Made by a program: the position numbers and the translations under genes. A model generated the notes under the pieces. The model did not search any database and was not told the DNA's origin. It saw nothing but the letters and a program-made list of their open reading frames with translations. DNA of 64,000 bases from Streptomyces roseoverticillatus (GTDB lineage: Bacteria > Actinomycetota > Actinomycetes > Streptomycetales > Streptomycetaceae). The stretch lies in contig NZ_JOFL01000006.1 in the NCBI RefSeq assembly GCF_000719265.1, positions 496,001-560,000 on the forward strand, given 5' to 3'. The first letter of the stretch is position 1, and every line of letters starts with the position of its first letter. Positions 34,032-43,815 of this stretch are shown one piece after another.

Positions 34032-34907
34032 ATGGAGCAAGCACCCATCACCGTCGGACTGGACGGTTCCCCGGAGAGCCTGGCGGCCGCGCACTGGGCG
34101 GCGGCCGAGGCCGATCGGCGTGGACTGGGACTGCGCCTTCTGCACGCGTGGATCCTCCTGGCCACCCAGCCCGCCGACGTCCCGCCCGGCAGGGACCAGA
34201 ACTACTGGGCGAAGCGCATTGTGCGTGCGGCCGCGACCGCGGTCCACGACGGGTACCCCGGTCTTTCCGTCACCGAGGACCTGGTGGCCGAGGAGCCCGA
34301 GACCGCGCTGCTGCGGGCCGCCGAGGAGTCGACGATGGTCGTCCTGGGCTCCCGGGGGCTGGAACGCGTGGAAAGCTTCTTCCTGGGTGACGTCAGCCTG
34401 CAGGTCGCGGGCAGGGCCGAGCGGCCGGTGATCCTCGTGCGGACCGGAATGGGAGAAACGCAACGGCCGACCGCTGCCCACGAGGGAGGCGTCGTGGTCG
34501 GCCTCAGCTTGCACGGGCCCTGCGACAGCCTGCTGGACTTCGCCTTCGCCGCGGCGGGCGCACGGCAAGCGCCCTTGCGGATCATTCACGGCAGTCCCCT
34601 GCCGGTCCAGGCGTACGCGCCGTGGGGAGTCGATCCCGACGTGGCCAAGGAGATCAGGCAGGACGTCGAGGCGAAGCTCTCCCAGGCCGTGCGACCGTGG
34701 GCCGAAAAGCACCCTGACGTGACCGTGATCAGCACAGTCCGGCTGGGAAGCCCGGCTCGGGTGACCGTGGACGCGGCGAAGAACGCCGATCTTCTGGCGG
34801 TCGGCCGACGCAGGCATCACCCGGCGCTGACACCGCGCCTGGGCAACGTGGCCCAGGCCTGTATGCACCATGCTCCGTGCCCCGTCGCGGTCGTCCCGCA
34901 CGACTGA
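34032..34907 (+). CDS. Tandem-domain universal stress protein
   Basis: 291 residues with two Usp domains. The first (about 1-145) starts ITVGLDGSPESLAAAHWAAAEA and has an ATP-loop-like stretch, VLGSRGLERVESFFLGDVS. The second (about 155-291) starts VVVGLSLHGPC and ends ACMHHAPCPVAVVPH with a less typical loop, AVGRRRHHPALTPRLGNV. The start is set by GGAGG eight bases upstream; longer in-frame starts are noncoding in character. Tandem Usp proteins in actinomycetes are often induced by hypoxia or nitric oxide. They bind ATP in the cytoplasm, and their molecular output is poorly known. The gene stands alone, with no operon link. Confidence 0.9.
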   Translation: MEQAPITVGLDGSPESLAAAHWAAAEADRRGLGLRLLHAWILLATQPADVPPGRDQNYWAKRIVRAAATAVHDGYPGLSVTEDLVAEEPETALLRAAEESTMVVLGSRGLERVESFFLGDVSLQVAGRAERPVILVRTGMGETQRPTAAHEGGVVVGLSLHGPCDSLLDFAFAAAGARQAPLRIIHGSPLPVQAYAPWGVDPDVAKEIRQDVEAKLSQAVRPWAEKHPDVTVISTVRLGSPARVTVDAAKNADLLAVGRRRHHPALTPRLGNVAQACMHHAPCPVAVVPHD

Positions 34908-35100
34908 GCCGAGGCAGCGCTTCGCCGGTCCGCGGCGCGTGAGGAGAGAGCCGGTCATGGCAGGTGACGGTGCCCCTGCCCGAGCAGGCCGAACGGGCCG
35001 CAGTCGTCACCGTCCACACGCGCGGAAAGAACCTCGGCCCCGGGGCCGGCCGGGGCGCCGTCGTCCGCGCCACCCCGCCGCGGACCGCCCGTGCTGAGCC

Positions 35101-38100
35101 TCAGGTGCTCCCTTCCCCGTTCCGGTCGGTGTGCCGTCGGTCCGGGCGCTCGCTCGCGGGGCTCCCGTACCCGCCTCCGCCCGGTGTCTCCACCACCAGG
35201 ACGTCACCGGGCAGGACTTCGGCGGAATCGCAGCCCGACATCGGGGTGGTGGTGCCGTCGGCCCGCTCCACGCGGTTCGAGCCCAGGGCCCCGGGCAGAC
35301 CGCCGGCCATGCCGTAGGGCGGGATCCTGCGATGGCCGGACAGGACGCTCACCGTCATCGGCTCGCGGAAGAGGATTCTGCGCACGGTGCCGTCGCCGCC
35401 GTGCCACCGGCCTTCGCCCCCGCTGCCGGGACGGACGGCGAACTCCTCGAGCAGGACGGGAAGGCGCCATTCCAGGACCTCGGGGTCGGTGAGCCGGGAG
35501 TTCGTCATGTGGGTCTGGATCGCCGAAGCCCCGTCGAACCCCCGGCCCGCGCCGGAGCCCGAGGCTACGGTCTCGTAGTACTGGTGCCGGTCGTTGCCGA
35601 AGGTGACGTTGTTCATGGTGCCGCTGCCCTCGGCCTGCGCGCCCAGTGCGGCGTAGAGGGCTCCGGTGATCGCCTGGGAGGTTTCGACGTTGCCGGCCAC
35701 GATGGCCGCGGGGTATTCGGGCGCGAGCATCGATCCGGCGGGGACGACGATGCGCAGGGGCCTCAGGCAGCCGTCGTTGAGCGGGATGTCCTCATCGAGG
35801 AGTGTCCGGAGGACGTACATCACGGCCGCGTTCACCACGGCGGTGGGTGCGTTGAAGTTCGTCTCCAGCTGCGGCGACGAACCGGTGAAGTCGATCGTCA
35901 TCGATCGCCGCCCACGGTCCACCGTGACCCGTACGGAGATGATCGCGCCGGAATCCATCTCGTAGCGGTACGCGCCGTCGGTGAGGGAGACGACCGCCCG
36001 GCGGACGGATTCCTCGGCGTTGTTCCGAACGTGCCGCATGTATGCCTGCACGACGTCCAGCCCGAAGTGGCCGATCATCCTGCCGACTTCCTCGACGCCC
36101 TTGCGGTTGGCGGCGATCTGGGCGCGCAGGTCGGCGAGGTTGGCGTCCGGGTTGCGGGAGGGGTAGGGCGCCTCGGTCAGGAGCCGCAGGGTTTCGGCTT
36201 CCCGGAGTCTGCCGTTCTCGACGAGCAGCCAGTTGTCGAAGAGCACCCCTTCCTCGTGAATGTCATGGCTGTTGGCCGGCATGGATCCGGGCGTCAGCCC
36301 GCCGATCTCCGCGTGGTGCCCGCGGGAGGCCACGAAGAACAGGATCTCCGTGCCGGGGGGTCCGCCGCCTCGTTCGTCGAAGACAGGAGTGACCACGGTG
36401 ATGTCGGGGAGGTGTGTTCCGCCGTGGTAAGGATCGTTGACCGCGTAGGCCTCACCCGGCCGCATGGTTCCCGACCGGCGGCGAATCACCTCTCTGACGG
36501 CGGTTCCCATCGAGCCGAGGTGTACGGGGATGTGCGGTGCGTTGGCGACGAGATCGCCGTCGGGAGCGAACAACGCGCAGGAGAAGTCCAGCCGTTCCTT
36601 GATGTTGACGGACTGTGCCGTGGACTCCAGCCGTGCCCCCATCTGCTCGGCGATCGAGACGAAGAGGTTGTTGAAGATCTCCAGCATCACCGGGTCGGCC
36701 TCGGTTTCCACGCCGGCCTGTGCGGGCGGAGCCACGCGTTCGACGAGCAAGTGCCCCGTGGCCGTCGGGGACGCCTGCCAGCCGGGGTCCACGACCGTGG
36801 TCGCGTTCGCCTCGGTGATGACGGCGGGGCCCGCCACGACGGTCCCCGGGCGCAGGTGTTCACGCTCTCGCAGGGGGACGTCGTGCCATGCCCCGTCCGT
36901 GCAGAGGGGGACGGTGCCCGTGACCGCGGCCGGCCCGTCGCCGGCCGCCGGACCGGCTTCGGCGATGAGGTTGAGGTCGGGCTGCCGGGTGAGCCCTGTC
37001 GCTTCGACCGAGAGGGCTTCGACGATGACGGGGCGGTCCAGGAGGAACGAGTACATCGCCCGGTGACGTGTTTCGAACTCCTCGGTCATGGCGGAGGGAT
37101 CGGACAGCGTCACCTGCACGGCCGTGTCGGTGCCGTCGTAGCGCAACCGCGCGCGCCGAGCCGCCCGGATGCGCTCGGCGGGGACGTCCTCGTCGTGGAG
37201 GACAGTGCGGGCCGCCGCCTCCAGTTCGTCGGCCAGGTCACGGATCCGCTGCATGCTCGCGTCCTCGAGAGGCAGTTCCACGGATCGTTCACGCATGGTG
37301 GTGGTGTCGGCGAGACCGATGCCCAGTGCGGAGAGCACACCGGCCATGGGCGGTACGAGGACGGTGCGGATGCCGAGGGAGTCGGCGACGGCGCAGGCGT
37401 GCTGGCCACCGGCTCCTCCGAAGGTGGTGAGGGCGTACTCGGTGATGTCGTGGCCCTTCTGCACGGAGATCCGTTTGACGGCCGCCGCCACGTTCGCCAC
37501 CGCCACCCGCAGGAAGCCTTCGGCTACCTGCTCGGGCGTGCGCCGGTCGCCGGTGCGCGCGCGGATCTCCTCCGCCAGGCCGGTGAACCGGAGCCGTACG
37601 ACGTCGCGGTCCAGGGGCCGGTCGCCGTCCGGCCCGAAGACGCGCGGGAAGTAGGCGGGCTGGATACGGCCGAGCATCACATTGGCATCGGTGACGGTCA
37701 GCGGGCCTCCGGCGCGGTAGCAGGCGGGGCCCGGTTCGGCCCCCGCGGAGTCCGGGCCGACGCGGTACCGGCTGCCGTCGAAGTGCAGGACCGACCCTCC
37801 GCCGGCCGCGACCGTGTGAATGTCCAGCATGGGTGCCTGGAGCCGGACCCCCGACACCTGGGAGGTGACCACCCGCTCGTACTCACCGGCGAAGTGGGAC
37901 ACGTCAGTGGAGGTGCCGCCCATGTCGAAGCCGATGACCTTGTGGAAGCCGGCCAGTTGCGACATGCGCGCCATGCCGACGATGCCGCCCGCCGGGCCGG
38001 ACAGGATGGCGTCCTTGCCACGGAAGTGGCCGGCCCCGGCCAGACCGCCGTTGGACTGCATGAACATCAGCCGGACGTCGCCCATCCGGTCCGCCACCTG

Positions 38101-38784
38101 CTCCACGTACCGGCGCAGGCCGGGGGAGAGATAGGCGTCGACGACGGCGGTGTCTCCGCGCGGCACCAGCTTCATCAGCGGGCTGACCCTGCTGGACAGC
38201 GAAATCTGCGGGAAGCCGATCCACTCGGCCAGCTCCGCAACCTCCTCCTCGTGCTCCGGGTGGAGGGAGCTGTGCATGCACACGACGGCGACAGCCCGGA
38301 TGCCGTCGTCGTAGGCGCGCTGCAGTTCGACGGCGAGGCCGCGGATGTCGGGCGGACGCAGCACCGTTCCGTCAGCGGTGACGCGCTCGGAGACCTCGAT
38401 GACCCGCTCGTACAGGGCCTCCGGGAGGGAGATCTCCCGGTCGAAGATCCGGGGCCGGTTCTGATAGCCGATGCGCAGCGCGTCCCGGAAGCCACGAGTG
38501 ATCACCAGTGCCGTCCGCTCGCCCTTGCGCTCCAGCAGCGCGTTGGTCGCCACTGTGGTGCCCATCCGTACCGCCTCGACGGCACCGGCAGGAATCTCCT
38601 GGTGCTCCCGCAGACCGAGCAGCTCCCGGATTCCCGCGACCGCCGCATCGCGATAGCGGGCCGGATTTTCGGACAGGAGTTTATGGGTCAGCAGGCGGCC
38701 GTCCGGGCGCCGGGCGACGATATCGGTGAAGGTGCCTCCCCGGTCCACCCAGAATTGCCAGCCGTGACCGATGCCGGACGCCAT
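35101..38784 (-). CDS. Fused 5-oxoprolinase/hydantoinase (HyuA-HyuB) family enzyme
   Basis: 1227 residues; the ATG at 38784 follows GGAGGAAGGGG, so the longer in-frame start at 38823 is rejected. Residues 1 to about 690 are the HyuA-type ATPase half: [47 protein letters not shown] and [12 protein letters not shown]. From about 695 ([20 protein letters not shown]) to the end is the HyuB half, with [19 protein letters not shown] and GGGGYGSP near the C-terminus. This single-chain layout and length match ATP-dependent 5-oxoprolinases, which open 5-oxo-L-proline to glutamate; related enzymes act on hydantoins or ketones. No amino acid racemase or carbamoylase is adjacent. Substrate unproven. Confidence 0.92.
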   Translation of the reverse strand: MASGIGHGWQFWVDRGGTFTDIVARRPDGRLLTHKLLSENPARYRDAAVAGIRELLGLREHQEIPAGAVEAVRMGTTVATNALLERKGERTALVITRGFRDALRIGYQNRPRIFDREISLPEALYERVIEVSERVTADGTVLRPPDIRGLAVELQRAYDDGIRAVAVVCMHSSLHPEHEEEVAELAEWIGFPQISLSSRVSPLMKLVPRGDTAVVDAYLSPGLRRYVEQVADRMGDVRLMFMQSNGGLAGAGHFRGKDAILSGPAGGIVGMARMSQLAGFHKVIGFDMGGTSTDVSHFAGEYERVVTSQVSGVRLQAPMLDIHTVAAGGGSVLHFDGSRYRVGPDSAGAEPGPACYRAGGPLTVTDANVMLGRIQPAYFPRVFGPDGDRPLDRDVVRLRFTGLAEEIRARTGDRRTPEQVAEGFLRVAVANVAAAVKRISVQKGHDITEYALTTFGGAGGQHACAVADSLGIRTVLVPPMAGVLSALGIGLADTTTMRERSVELPLEDASMQRIRDLADELEAAARTVLHDEDVPAERIRAARRARLRYDGTDTAVQVTLSDPSAMTEEFETRHRAMYSFLLDRPVIVEALSVEATGLTRQPDLNLIAEAGPAAGDGPAAVTGTVPLCTDGAWHDVPLREREHLRPGTVVAGPAVITEANATTVVDPGWQASPTATGHLLVERVAPPAQAGVETEADPVMLEIFNNLFVSIAEQMGARLESTAQSVNIKERLDFSCALFAPDGDLVANAPHIPVHLGSMGTAVREVIRRRSGTMRPGEAYAVNDPYHGGTHLPDITVVTPVFDERGGGPPGTEILFFVASRGHHAEIGGLTPGSMPANSHDIHEEGVLFDNWLLVENGRLREAETLRLLTEAPYPSRNPDANLADLRAQIAANRKGVEEVGRMIGHFGLDVVQAYMRHVRNNAEESVRRAVVSLTDGAYRYEMDSGAIISVRVTVDRGRRSMTIDFTGSSPQLETNFNAPTAVVNAAVMYVLRTLLDEDIPLNDGCLRPLRIVVPAGSMLAPEYPAAIVAGNVETSQAITGALYAALGAQAEGSGTMNNVTFGNDRHQYYETVASGSGAGRGFDGASAIQTHMTNSRLTDPEVLEWRLPVLLEEFAVRPGSGGEGRWHGGDGTVRRILFREPMTVSVLSGHRRIPPYGMAGGLPGALGSNRVERADGTTTPMSGCDSAEVLPGDVLVVETPGGGGYGSPASERPDRRHTDRNGEGST

Positions 38785-38925
38785 GTCGCCCCTTCCTCCG
38801 CTGCTCGCCGCCGACCGAGGCACGTAATGAGCATGGCCCGTCAGCCGTGCTCATTCGCGCTGCAACTCATTTCACAGGGGATTCATGCTGAAAAGCGGGA
38901 TGCTTCGGACGGAGGCAGGCCGGCC

Positions 38926-39579
38926 ATGACCGGTATGACGGTGGGCGTCCGCAGGGAGACCTTCCCGGGCGAGCGGCGTGCCGCGCTCGTACCGGAATCC
39001 GTCGGCGCCGTGCAGGGCTCGGGGCTGGACGTGGTGGTGGGATCGGGGGCCGGTGCATTGTGCCGACTGCCCGGCGACCTTTACCGGAGTGCGGTGCCGG
39101 CATCGTTGTGTCCGACGGACTTCTCGACCGGGCGGACATCCTCGTGGGAGTACGCCCCCAACGCCGTCGCCTCCCAGGCACGGCTCACCGGCCACAAGGC
39201 CGCACTCCTGGCCGCCGGCTGCCTGGACCGGCCCCTGCCGGACACGGTCGGTCCGGTGCCGTCCGGACCCGCGCGGGCCCTCGTCCTCGGCGCGGGCGAG
39301 GCGGCGCAGCTCGCGGCCGACACCCTCCGGAGCCTGGGAGCGGCAGTGAGCATCAGTGATCGCTGTCCTCCGGAAATGCCGGCGGCCCACGAGGCGGAGA
39401 CGGGATCGCCGGCCGACGCCGACATCCTCATCACCACCGTCCGGCCCCGCTCGGGACGGCCGCCGCCAGTGCTGGTGACGGCCCGGGAGCCGGCGGGCAT
39501 GCGGGCGGGAGCCGCGGTCGTGGATACGGCCGCCGGACCGGACGGGGGAAACGTCGAAGGCCGACGTACATGTCGGTGA
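38926..39579 (+). pseudogene. Decayed NAD(P) transhydrogenase alpha / alanine dehydrogenase gene
   Basis: From the ATG (GGAGGCAGG upstream) the protein starts like PntA: GVRRETFPGERRAALVPESV. After GSGAGALC the homology moves to another frame, where GIVVSDGLLDRADILVGVRP is read (about 39085-39145). It then returns to the first frame at SQARLTGHKAALLAA, skipping the middle of the domain. The nucleotide-binding end ARALVLGAGEAAQLAADTL is present, but the C-terminus is lost. Frameshifts plus an internal deletion mark it as a pseudogene. No pntB is nearby. Confidence 0.7.
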
Positions 39580-39820
39580 TGACGGAACGGACGTCCGCCT
39601 CCGGTGCCGCTCCCGTGGCCAGGCCTGACGAGGTGCTCTCCTCCGCTTCCTGCCACAGTTCACTCAAGGCCCTGTCGACGGCGGTTATTCCCTTCTCCGC
39701 CCGTGCTCGGGAAGCGGGGAGTACGGCTGTGGCCCGGGCCAGTGCGGTGTGGGCCAACCGAAGCACGTGTGCCACGCGACGGACGGCCTCGTCCGCCTCT
39801 GCCCGGCCTTCCTCGTCCAC
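39431..39820 (-). CDS. Small hypothetical protein, doubtful
   Basis: A GTG with GAGGAG six bases upstream opens a 129-residue frame starting MDEEGRAEADEAVRRVAHVL. The first about 85 residues are helical and Ala/Glu/Arg-rich, with normal-looking composition, but the C-terminal third becomes Pro/Arg-rich where it runs antisense to the transhydrogenase remnant. It may be a short real gene whose 3' end was lost, or an artefact. No family is recognised. Confidence 0.3.
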   Translation of the reverse strand: MDEEGRAEADEAVRRVAHVLRLAHTALARATAVLPASRARAEKGITAVDRALSELWQEAEESTSSGLATGAAPEADVRSVITDMYVGLRRFPRPVRRPYPRPRLPPACPPAPGPSPALAAAVPSGAGRW

Positions 39821-39937
39821 TGCGAGCTCCTCATGCCAAGATGGACTGACTGGTGGCTTCCGCAACCGCAAAAGAATGTCAGAGGACTCGTACCCTCCGA
39901 ATGGCGGCACGCCGCCGAGATCGCACGACGGCCGAGT

Positions 39938-40110
39938 CACGGTGGACGCCTCGGACGACCTTGCGTCGGCCTACCGGCTCTTCCGCCGTCAGGACATCCG
40001 TCGCCTGCCGGTGCTCGACGACGACCGTCTCGTGCGTCCTGACCATCGACGATCTCTTCGGTGACGTCCTCCAGCGCCTGACCGACCTTCTGGGGCCTGT
40101 GTCATGGAGT
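39938..40110 (+). pseudogene. Frameshifted CBS-domain fragment
   Basis: One frame reads VTVDASDDLASAYRLFRRQD and IRRLPVLDDDRLV. The next frame continues VLTIDDLFGDVLQRLTDLLG. Joined, this is a CBS domain end. The break near 40030 looks like loss of two bases (a GTG-GGC-GTC stretch reduced). The first half of the CBS pair and any partner domain are missing. It is part of the decayed belt between the oxoprolinase gene and locus B. Confidence 0.6.
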
Positions 40111-40682
40111 GCGCTCCGCGAGCGGGCGTACACCGACCGGCCGGAACACGACGGCCCGCCCGTGCACGAGGCCGAACTGCACGCCTCAATCATCAGACGG
40201 CCGTCGCCTCCAAGTGCGCGCGGTGCGTCATCGCCGCCGCCGGACACCCGGTCGTGGACTTCTTCGTTGCGGCGCACCCACGGCGCCGGCGCCGGATATC
40301 ACGCCACCCGGCTGGGCGGGATGGTCGGCTTCGCCGGAACCAGCAACGTGGCAGCTGCCCCGCTCTCACCGGTGCGGGATGACGGCGACAGCTTGCCCTC
40401 GGCGTCGACGATAGGGCGCCTCCCGGCTGACGGCCACGATCGTCCGCGTCATCACGTCGCTGACGGTGCGCGGTGCGTCAGATATCTCCGGCTCCCCGGG
40501 TGAACCCGCCTCCCGTGTCGTCGCCCATGTACGTCAGGCACTGGTGGACGGAGACGACACCGCACTTGGCGCCGGTGTCCGTGCGGGGAGGGTGACGGCG
40601 AACGTTCAGGTGCCCGCCCCCCCCCGCCGAAGGCTCGGCGCAGGGCTTCGGTGTGTCGGTGGTTCGGGCGATGCGCGGGCCC
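40111..40682. other. Decayed region without a supportable gene
   Basis: Several short overlapping frames exist on both strands, but none has a ribosome-binding site, normal composition and family resemblance together. A nine-C homopolymer lies at 40617-40625. The stretch appears to continue the pseudogene belt and ends at the 3' end of locus B. Confidence 0.5.
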
Positions 40683-41363
40683 TCAGGCCGGCACGGGAGG
40701 AATGGAAGCGAGAGTTACCGTCGCGCCCGCCAGCGTCGCGCTGAGGGCCAGTGCATTGTCCTTGGAGGTGTAGAGGAGTTTCACCTGTGAGGAGAACCCG
40801 TCGGCGGACGGGGCGAGCCCGGCGAATTCCTTGACGAGGTCGGGGACGCCGAGTGCCTGGCCGATGTCGGCCGGTGTGAGGCCTTTGCCGGACCATGCCA
40901 CGGAGATCGAGGTCCTTTCCTCGGCCGAGTGGATCAACGTGCCACGGAATTCCAGACGTTGGGCAGATGATCTCTTGAAGATCAGACGCGTGGCGGCGGA
41001 GAACTGGCGGCTCTGCCCCTGCCGGACGGGCTTTCCCCCGCTCTCCTTGCACTTGAACTCGATCACCAGTTGTGCGGGAGTGTCGTCCAGGGGGAACTTC
41101 ACACCCACATCGAAGGAAAGCTCCCATTGCGTCTTGTCGGCGATCACTGTCACATCGAGGCGCTGGAACGTGAGCCCGGACACCTCGCCGGGCACGGGGA
41201 CGTTGTAGCGGTCCTGCAGCCACTTGGCGAGCTTGAGGAAGTCCAGCCCGGTGGTGATCCCGCCGGTGCCCTTGGACCGCCCGTCGGGAAGCCGGCCGGG
41301 CTTCAGCGGGACTGTACAGCCTGCCACATCGATCGACTCGGGGATCCGGATGTCTTCCGTCAT
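40683..41363 (-). CDS. Locus B stand-alone N-module protein, 226 aa
   Basis: 226 residues; ATG after AGGAGA, chosen over a longer noncoding-looking extension. Residues from about 60 align by eye with residues about 195-350 of the locus A giant protein: GLTFQRLDVTVIADKTQWEL against GIGLERLVLGYDRGESPGFR, GLTPADIGQALGV against GVTLADLAALLGV, and VKLLYTSKDNALALSATL against KLTFGYSAARKAIVLAAE. It is therefore a free-standing form of the giant's N-terminal module. It is the last gene of the minus-strand locus B run, 25 bases after the propeller gene. Beta-rich, no signal peptide, function unknown. Confidence 0.78.
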   Translation of the reverse strand: MTEDIRIPESIDVAGCTVPLKPGRLPDGRSKGTGGITTGLDFLKLAKWLQDRYNVPVPGEVSGLTFQRLDVTVIADKTQWELSFDVGVKFPLDDTPAQLVIEFKCKESGGKPVRQGQSRQFSAATRLIFKRSSAQRLEFRGTLIHSAEERTSISVAWSGKGLTPADIGQALGVPDLVKEFAGLAPSADGFSSQVKLLYTSKDNALALSATLAGATVTLASIPPVPA

Positions 41364-41388
41364 GCGTTTCTCCTGGATTGCGATCGGG

Positions 41389-42582
41389 TCAGAGCCAAGC
41401 ACCGCCGACAATTCCGGGTGCCGACATTTCATTGATGCTGAAATGGTCCCAGTGCACCTCACGCTTCGCCGGGTCAAGGCCGAGCAGCACCTGATACCCA
41501 GCATTTGGCCAGGTGATGGCGGCGCAGAGGAGACGCGGTTCGAGGTGACGGGTCAGGACCACGGGGGTGGTCCCTTTCGTAGGCGAGTCCAGGAATTTGA
41601 GTACGTCGACCTCGATCACATTGTCACGGGAGATGGAATTCGTCGTGGTGTCGAAGCACAGGAACCCGATCTTTCGGTTGTCGTCACGCATGATCAGGGG
41701 GTAGCAGGCGTAGTCCGCGCCTCCGTTGCGGGCGAAGCCGAAGCGGGGGCAGTTCTCGTAGCTCGGGCCGACCCATGGACCAGGAACATCGAAGGTTCTC
41801 GTACTCGCGACCTCGCCCTGCGATCCGTACGTGAGCCGGGTGATGTTGCTGGCGTAGTCACCCCTGGCGGAGTGCGCGACGAAGACGCGCTTGGGGTCGG
41901 GACCCACCGCTACAGAGGTGCCGTACGCGATCGGGTAGCTGAGATACGTACCACCGTCGTCCGGCCCCTGTGACGAGGAATTCCGTGTCATGGTGAAAGT
42001 GATGAGCTTCTTCGCGGTCGCCACGTAGAGATGGCTCTTCGGTGACGGGCCGCCTTCATAGGAGACATCGACGGCGATTCCTCGCTCTTCGAGTTTCTCC
42101 TCCGCCGGGGACACCTGGGCGCGTGACCCTTTCTCGGCACGATAGGCGAGTGCCCGCGGAGTGTCGCTCCAAGGCCCCCGCATGAGGTAGAGGGTGTCCG
42201 ACCCCGGCACGTAAGCGGCTGGGTGGGTGCCGCTCCCGAGGCTGATCGGGCCCATCGCCACGCCGAGGTTGCCCATGTTGCCGACCCAGGTCAGTGCTCC
42301 AGTGTCCCGATCCAGACGATATTCGGCAAGATATTCCATGTCCCCCCGTGGATGCCGGGCCTTGTCCACCCGATAGAGGCGGGCGTTCCTGGAGTCGTAG
42401 ACAGGGCCTCCGTACATGCTCCGGGAAGAATCCGTAAGCGTGCAGTAGTTCTTGACGCCGACGGTGTGGGAGCTGTCAGTGATCTTGTCGAATCCACTGA
42501 CGATGCAACCCCCGTTCCACCCCCACAGGAACATGTCGGTGCCGCTGCTGAGTTCTTCGGTGGGCTGTGCGTTCACGGTCAT
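41389..42582 (-). CDS. Locus B predicted beta-propeller protein, 397 aa
   Basis: 397 residues. Repeating strand patterns occur about every 45-60 residues, each with a Tyr/Leu-Tyr turn: GPVYDSRNARLYRVD, AAYVPGSDTLYLMRG, PKSHLYVATAKKLITF and VGPDPKRVFVAHSARG. This suggests a six- or seven-blade propeller. The locus A giant carries its propeller at its C-terminus; here the equivalent is a separate gene. Several Cys residues (CTLTDSS, CPRFGFARNGG, CYPLIMRD, CFDTTTN) are unusual for a cytoplasmic propeller. No signal peptide is visible. It lies between the fibre-like paralogues and the N-module gene in the same run. Binding role presumed, ligand unknown. Confidence 0.72.
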   Translation of the reverse strand: MTVNAQPTEELSSGTDMFLWGWNGGCIVSGFDKITDSSHTVGVKNYCTLTDSSRSMYGGPVYDSRNARLYRVDKARHPRGDMEYLAEYRLDRDTGALTWVGNMGNLGVAMGPISLGSGTHPAAYVPGSDTLYLMRGPWSDTPRALAYRAEKGSRAQVSPAEEKLEERGIAVDVSYEGGPSPKSHLYVATAKKLITFTMTRNSSSQGPDDGGTYLSYPIAYGTSVAVGPDPKRVFVAHSARGDYASNITRLTYGSQGEVASTRTFDVPGPWVGPSYENCPRFGFARNGGADYACYPLIMRDDNRKIGFLCFDTTTNSISRDNVIEVDVLKFLDSPTKGTTPVVLTRHLEPRLLCAAITWPNAGYQVLLGLDPAKREVHWDHFSINEMSAPGIVGGAWL

Positions 42583-42619
42583 GACCTGCCTGTAGTGGGT
42601 CCGGGCTGCTGGGCTGCTG

Positions 42620-43783
42620 TCAGGTGGGGATGTCGAGGGAGCCGGTCCCGATCGGTGACCACTCCGCGTGGAGCCGGTAGTTGATGAGTGTCTTGCGTGC
42701 GTCGTGGCGCTCGCCGGTCGCCATGAGGGTGACGCGGTGCCCGTGCGGGACGGGCATCACAGCCCGGTCGCGGCCTTCCTGGTCAGTGCCGGTGAGTTTG
42801 AGGATGTGCAGCATGCCGCCGTCCGGTCCGAGCAGGTGGATGTGCAAGGTGGTGGCCGTGCCGGGCGTGAGGTTGCGGACCTGGGCGGTCAGGAGTCCGT
42901 CGGACGTGGCCTGGAAGGTGGTTTCGCGTACGAGGGTGAGGGAGGAGCCGTGGCTGAAAGAAGCGCTCCGTGACGCGCCGAGTCCGAAACCCCGTACTTC
43001 GGTGTGCCGCCGGCCGAAGAGGCGCGTGGCGTGCCCGACCGTGAGTTCGGTCGCGGTGAGGCGGGGTTCGGCAACGGTGACGAAGGTGTTCAGCGAGTGG
43101 GCGAGGGGGCGCCCTCCCGGCCCCGGGAGGGTGGCGGTCAGGTTGAACGCGGTGTCGTGCCACACGGATACTTTGTGCGCCTGCTTCGCCGAGACATTCT
43201 CCTCGTGAAGGGTGTCGTCGGTTCCCCAGGAGAGCTTGCACAGCGGGGTGAGGCCGGCCTTCTCGATGTACCAGCGAAGATCGACATTGATGTCGCGTTC
43301 GAGGTCGATGAGGTATTCGGAGGGCCGGAAGTCCTTGAGCGTGAAGCCGGCGGCGAACTTGGATACCGGGATCTTGTGTTCTCCGGGGTTGCCGCCTCTT
43401 GCCGTCTCGACGATCGTGACGTTCGGGATTCCTGTCCGTTTGTTGACGCGGATGTTCTTCAGGGTGAGCCGGAGCTCCTGGCCCTCGTCGACGCGGATCC
43501 CGTCCCTGCCTCCGGTCGCGACGGCCACATACCGGGTTTCCTCGTCGTCGTCCTTCGTGAAGTGGACAGTGCCTGTGGCATCGCGTGTGACCTCGGTGCT
43601 GATGGAGTTCGGATCCGAGGTCAGGTCGTCCGCACCTGCGCCGACGGGAAGGCGGACGGAAATCTCTTTGACGGTCTGAGTCGAGGATGCGGTGACGTTC
43701 AGCGTCAGGGCTGCCTGGGTTCCGGCGGTCACCGCCGTGGGGAAGAGAGTGTAGGTCAGCAGGGTCTTTCCGGTGACCGGCAT
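42620..43783 (-). CDS. Locus B fibre-type paralogue 2, 387 aa
   Basis: 387 residues from the ATG at 43783; the frame is open further upstream but noncoding in character, and the ribosome-binding site is weak. The N-terminal about 130 residues form a beta-sandwich-like part (LTLNVTASSTQTVKEISVRL). A second part contains INVDLRWYIEKAGL and LSWGTDDTLHEENV. The block TFVTVAEPRLTATELTVG matches its neighbour (VLVAEGDLQVGKLTVNGTTR) and the locus A fibre protein (VTVPDPQLTALHVDGDATVG). Unlike the locus A protein it has no shaft repeat or tip domain. It is a second copy within locus B, so the assembly there may be heteromeric. Function unknown. Confidence 0.75.
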   Translation of the reverse strand: MPVTGKTLLTYTLFPTAVTAGTQAALTLNVTASSTQTVKEISVRLPVGAGADDLTSDPNSISTEVTRDATGTVHFTKDDDEETRYVAVATGGRDGIRVDEGQELRLTLKNIRVNKRTGIPNVTIVETARGGNPGEHKIPVSKFAAGFTLKDFRPSEYLIDLERDINVDLRWYIEKAGLTPLCKLSWGTDDTLHEENVSAKQAHKVSVWHDTAFNLTATLPGPGGRPLAHSLNTFVTVAEPRLTATELTVGHATRLFGRRHTEVRGFGLGASRSASFSHGSSLTLVRETTFQATSDGLLTAQVRNLTPGTATTLHIHLLGPDGGMLHILKLTGTDQEGRDRAVMPVPHGHRVTLMATGERHDARKTLINYRLHAEWSPIGTGSLDIPT

Positions 43784-43815
43784 GAGGAGTCGCTCGCTCT
43801 CTGTCGCTGTGCCCG

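Noticed and set aside
35131-39579. A 1482-residue plus-strand frame opposite the oxoprolinase gene
   Set aside because: It mirrors the minus-strand gene; the minus-strand product has clear HyuA/HyuB motifs and a strong ribosome-binding site, while this frame has no family resemblance except in its last part, which is the separate transhydrogenase remnant.
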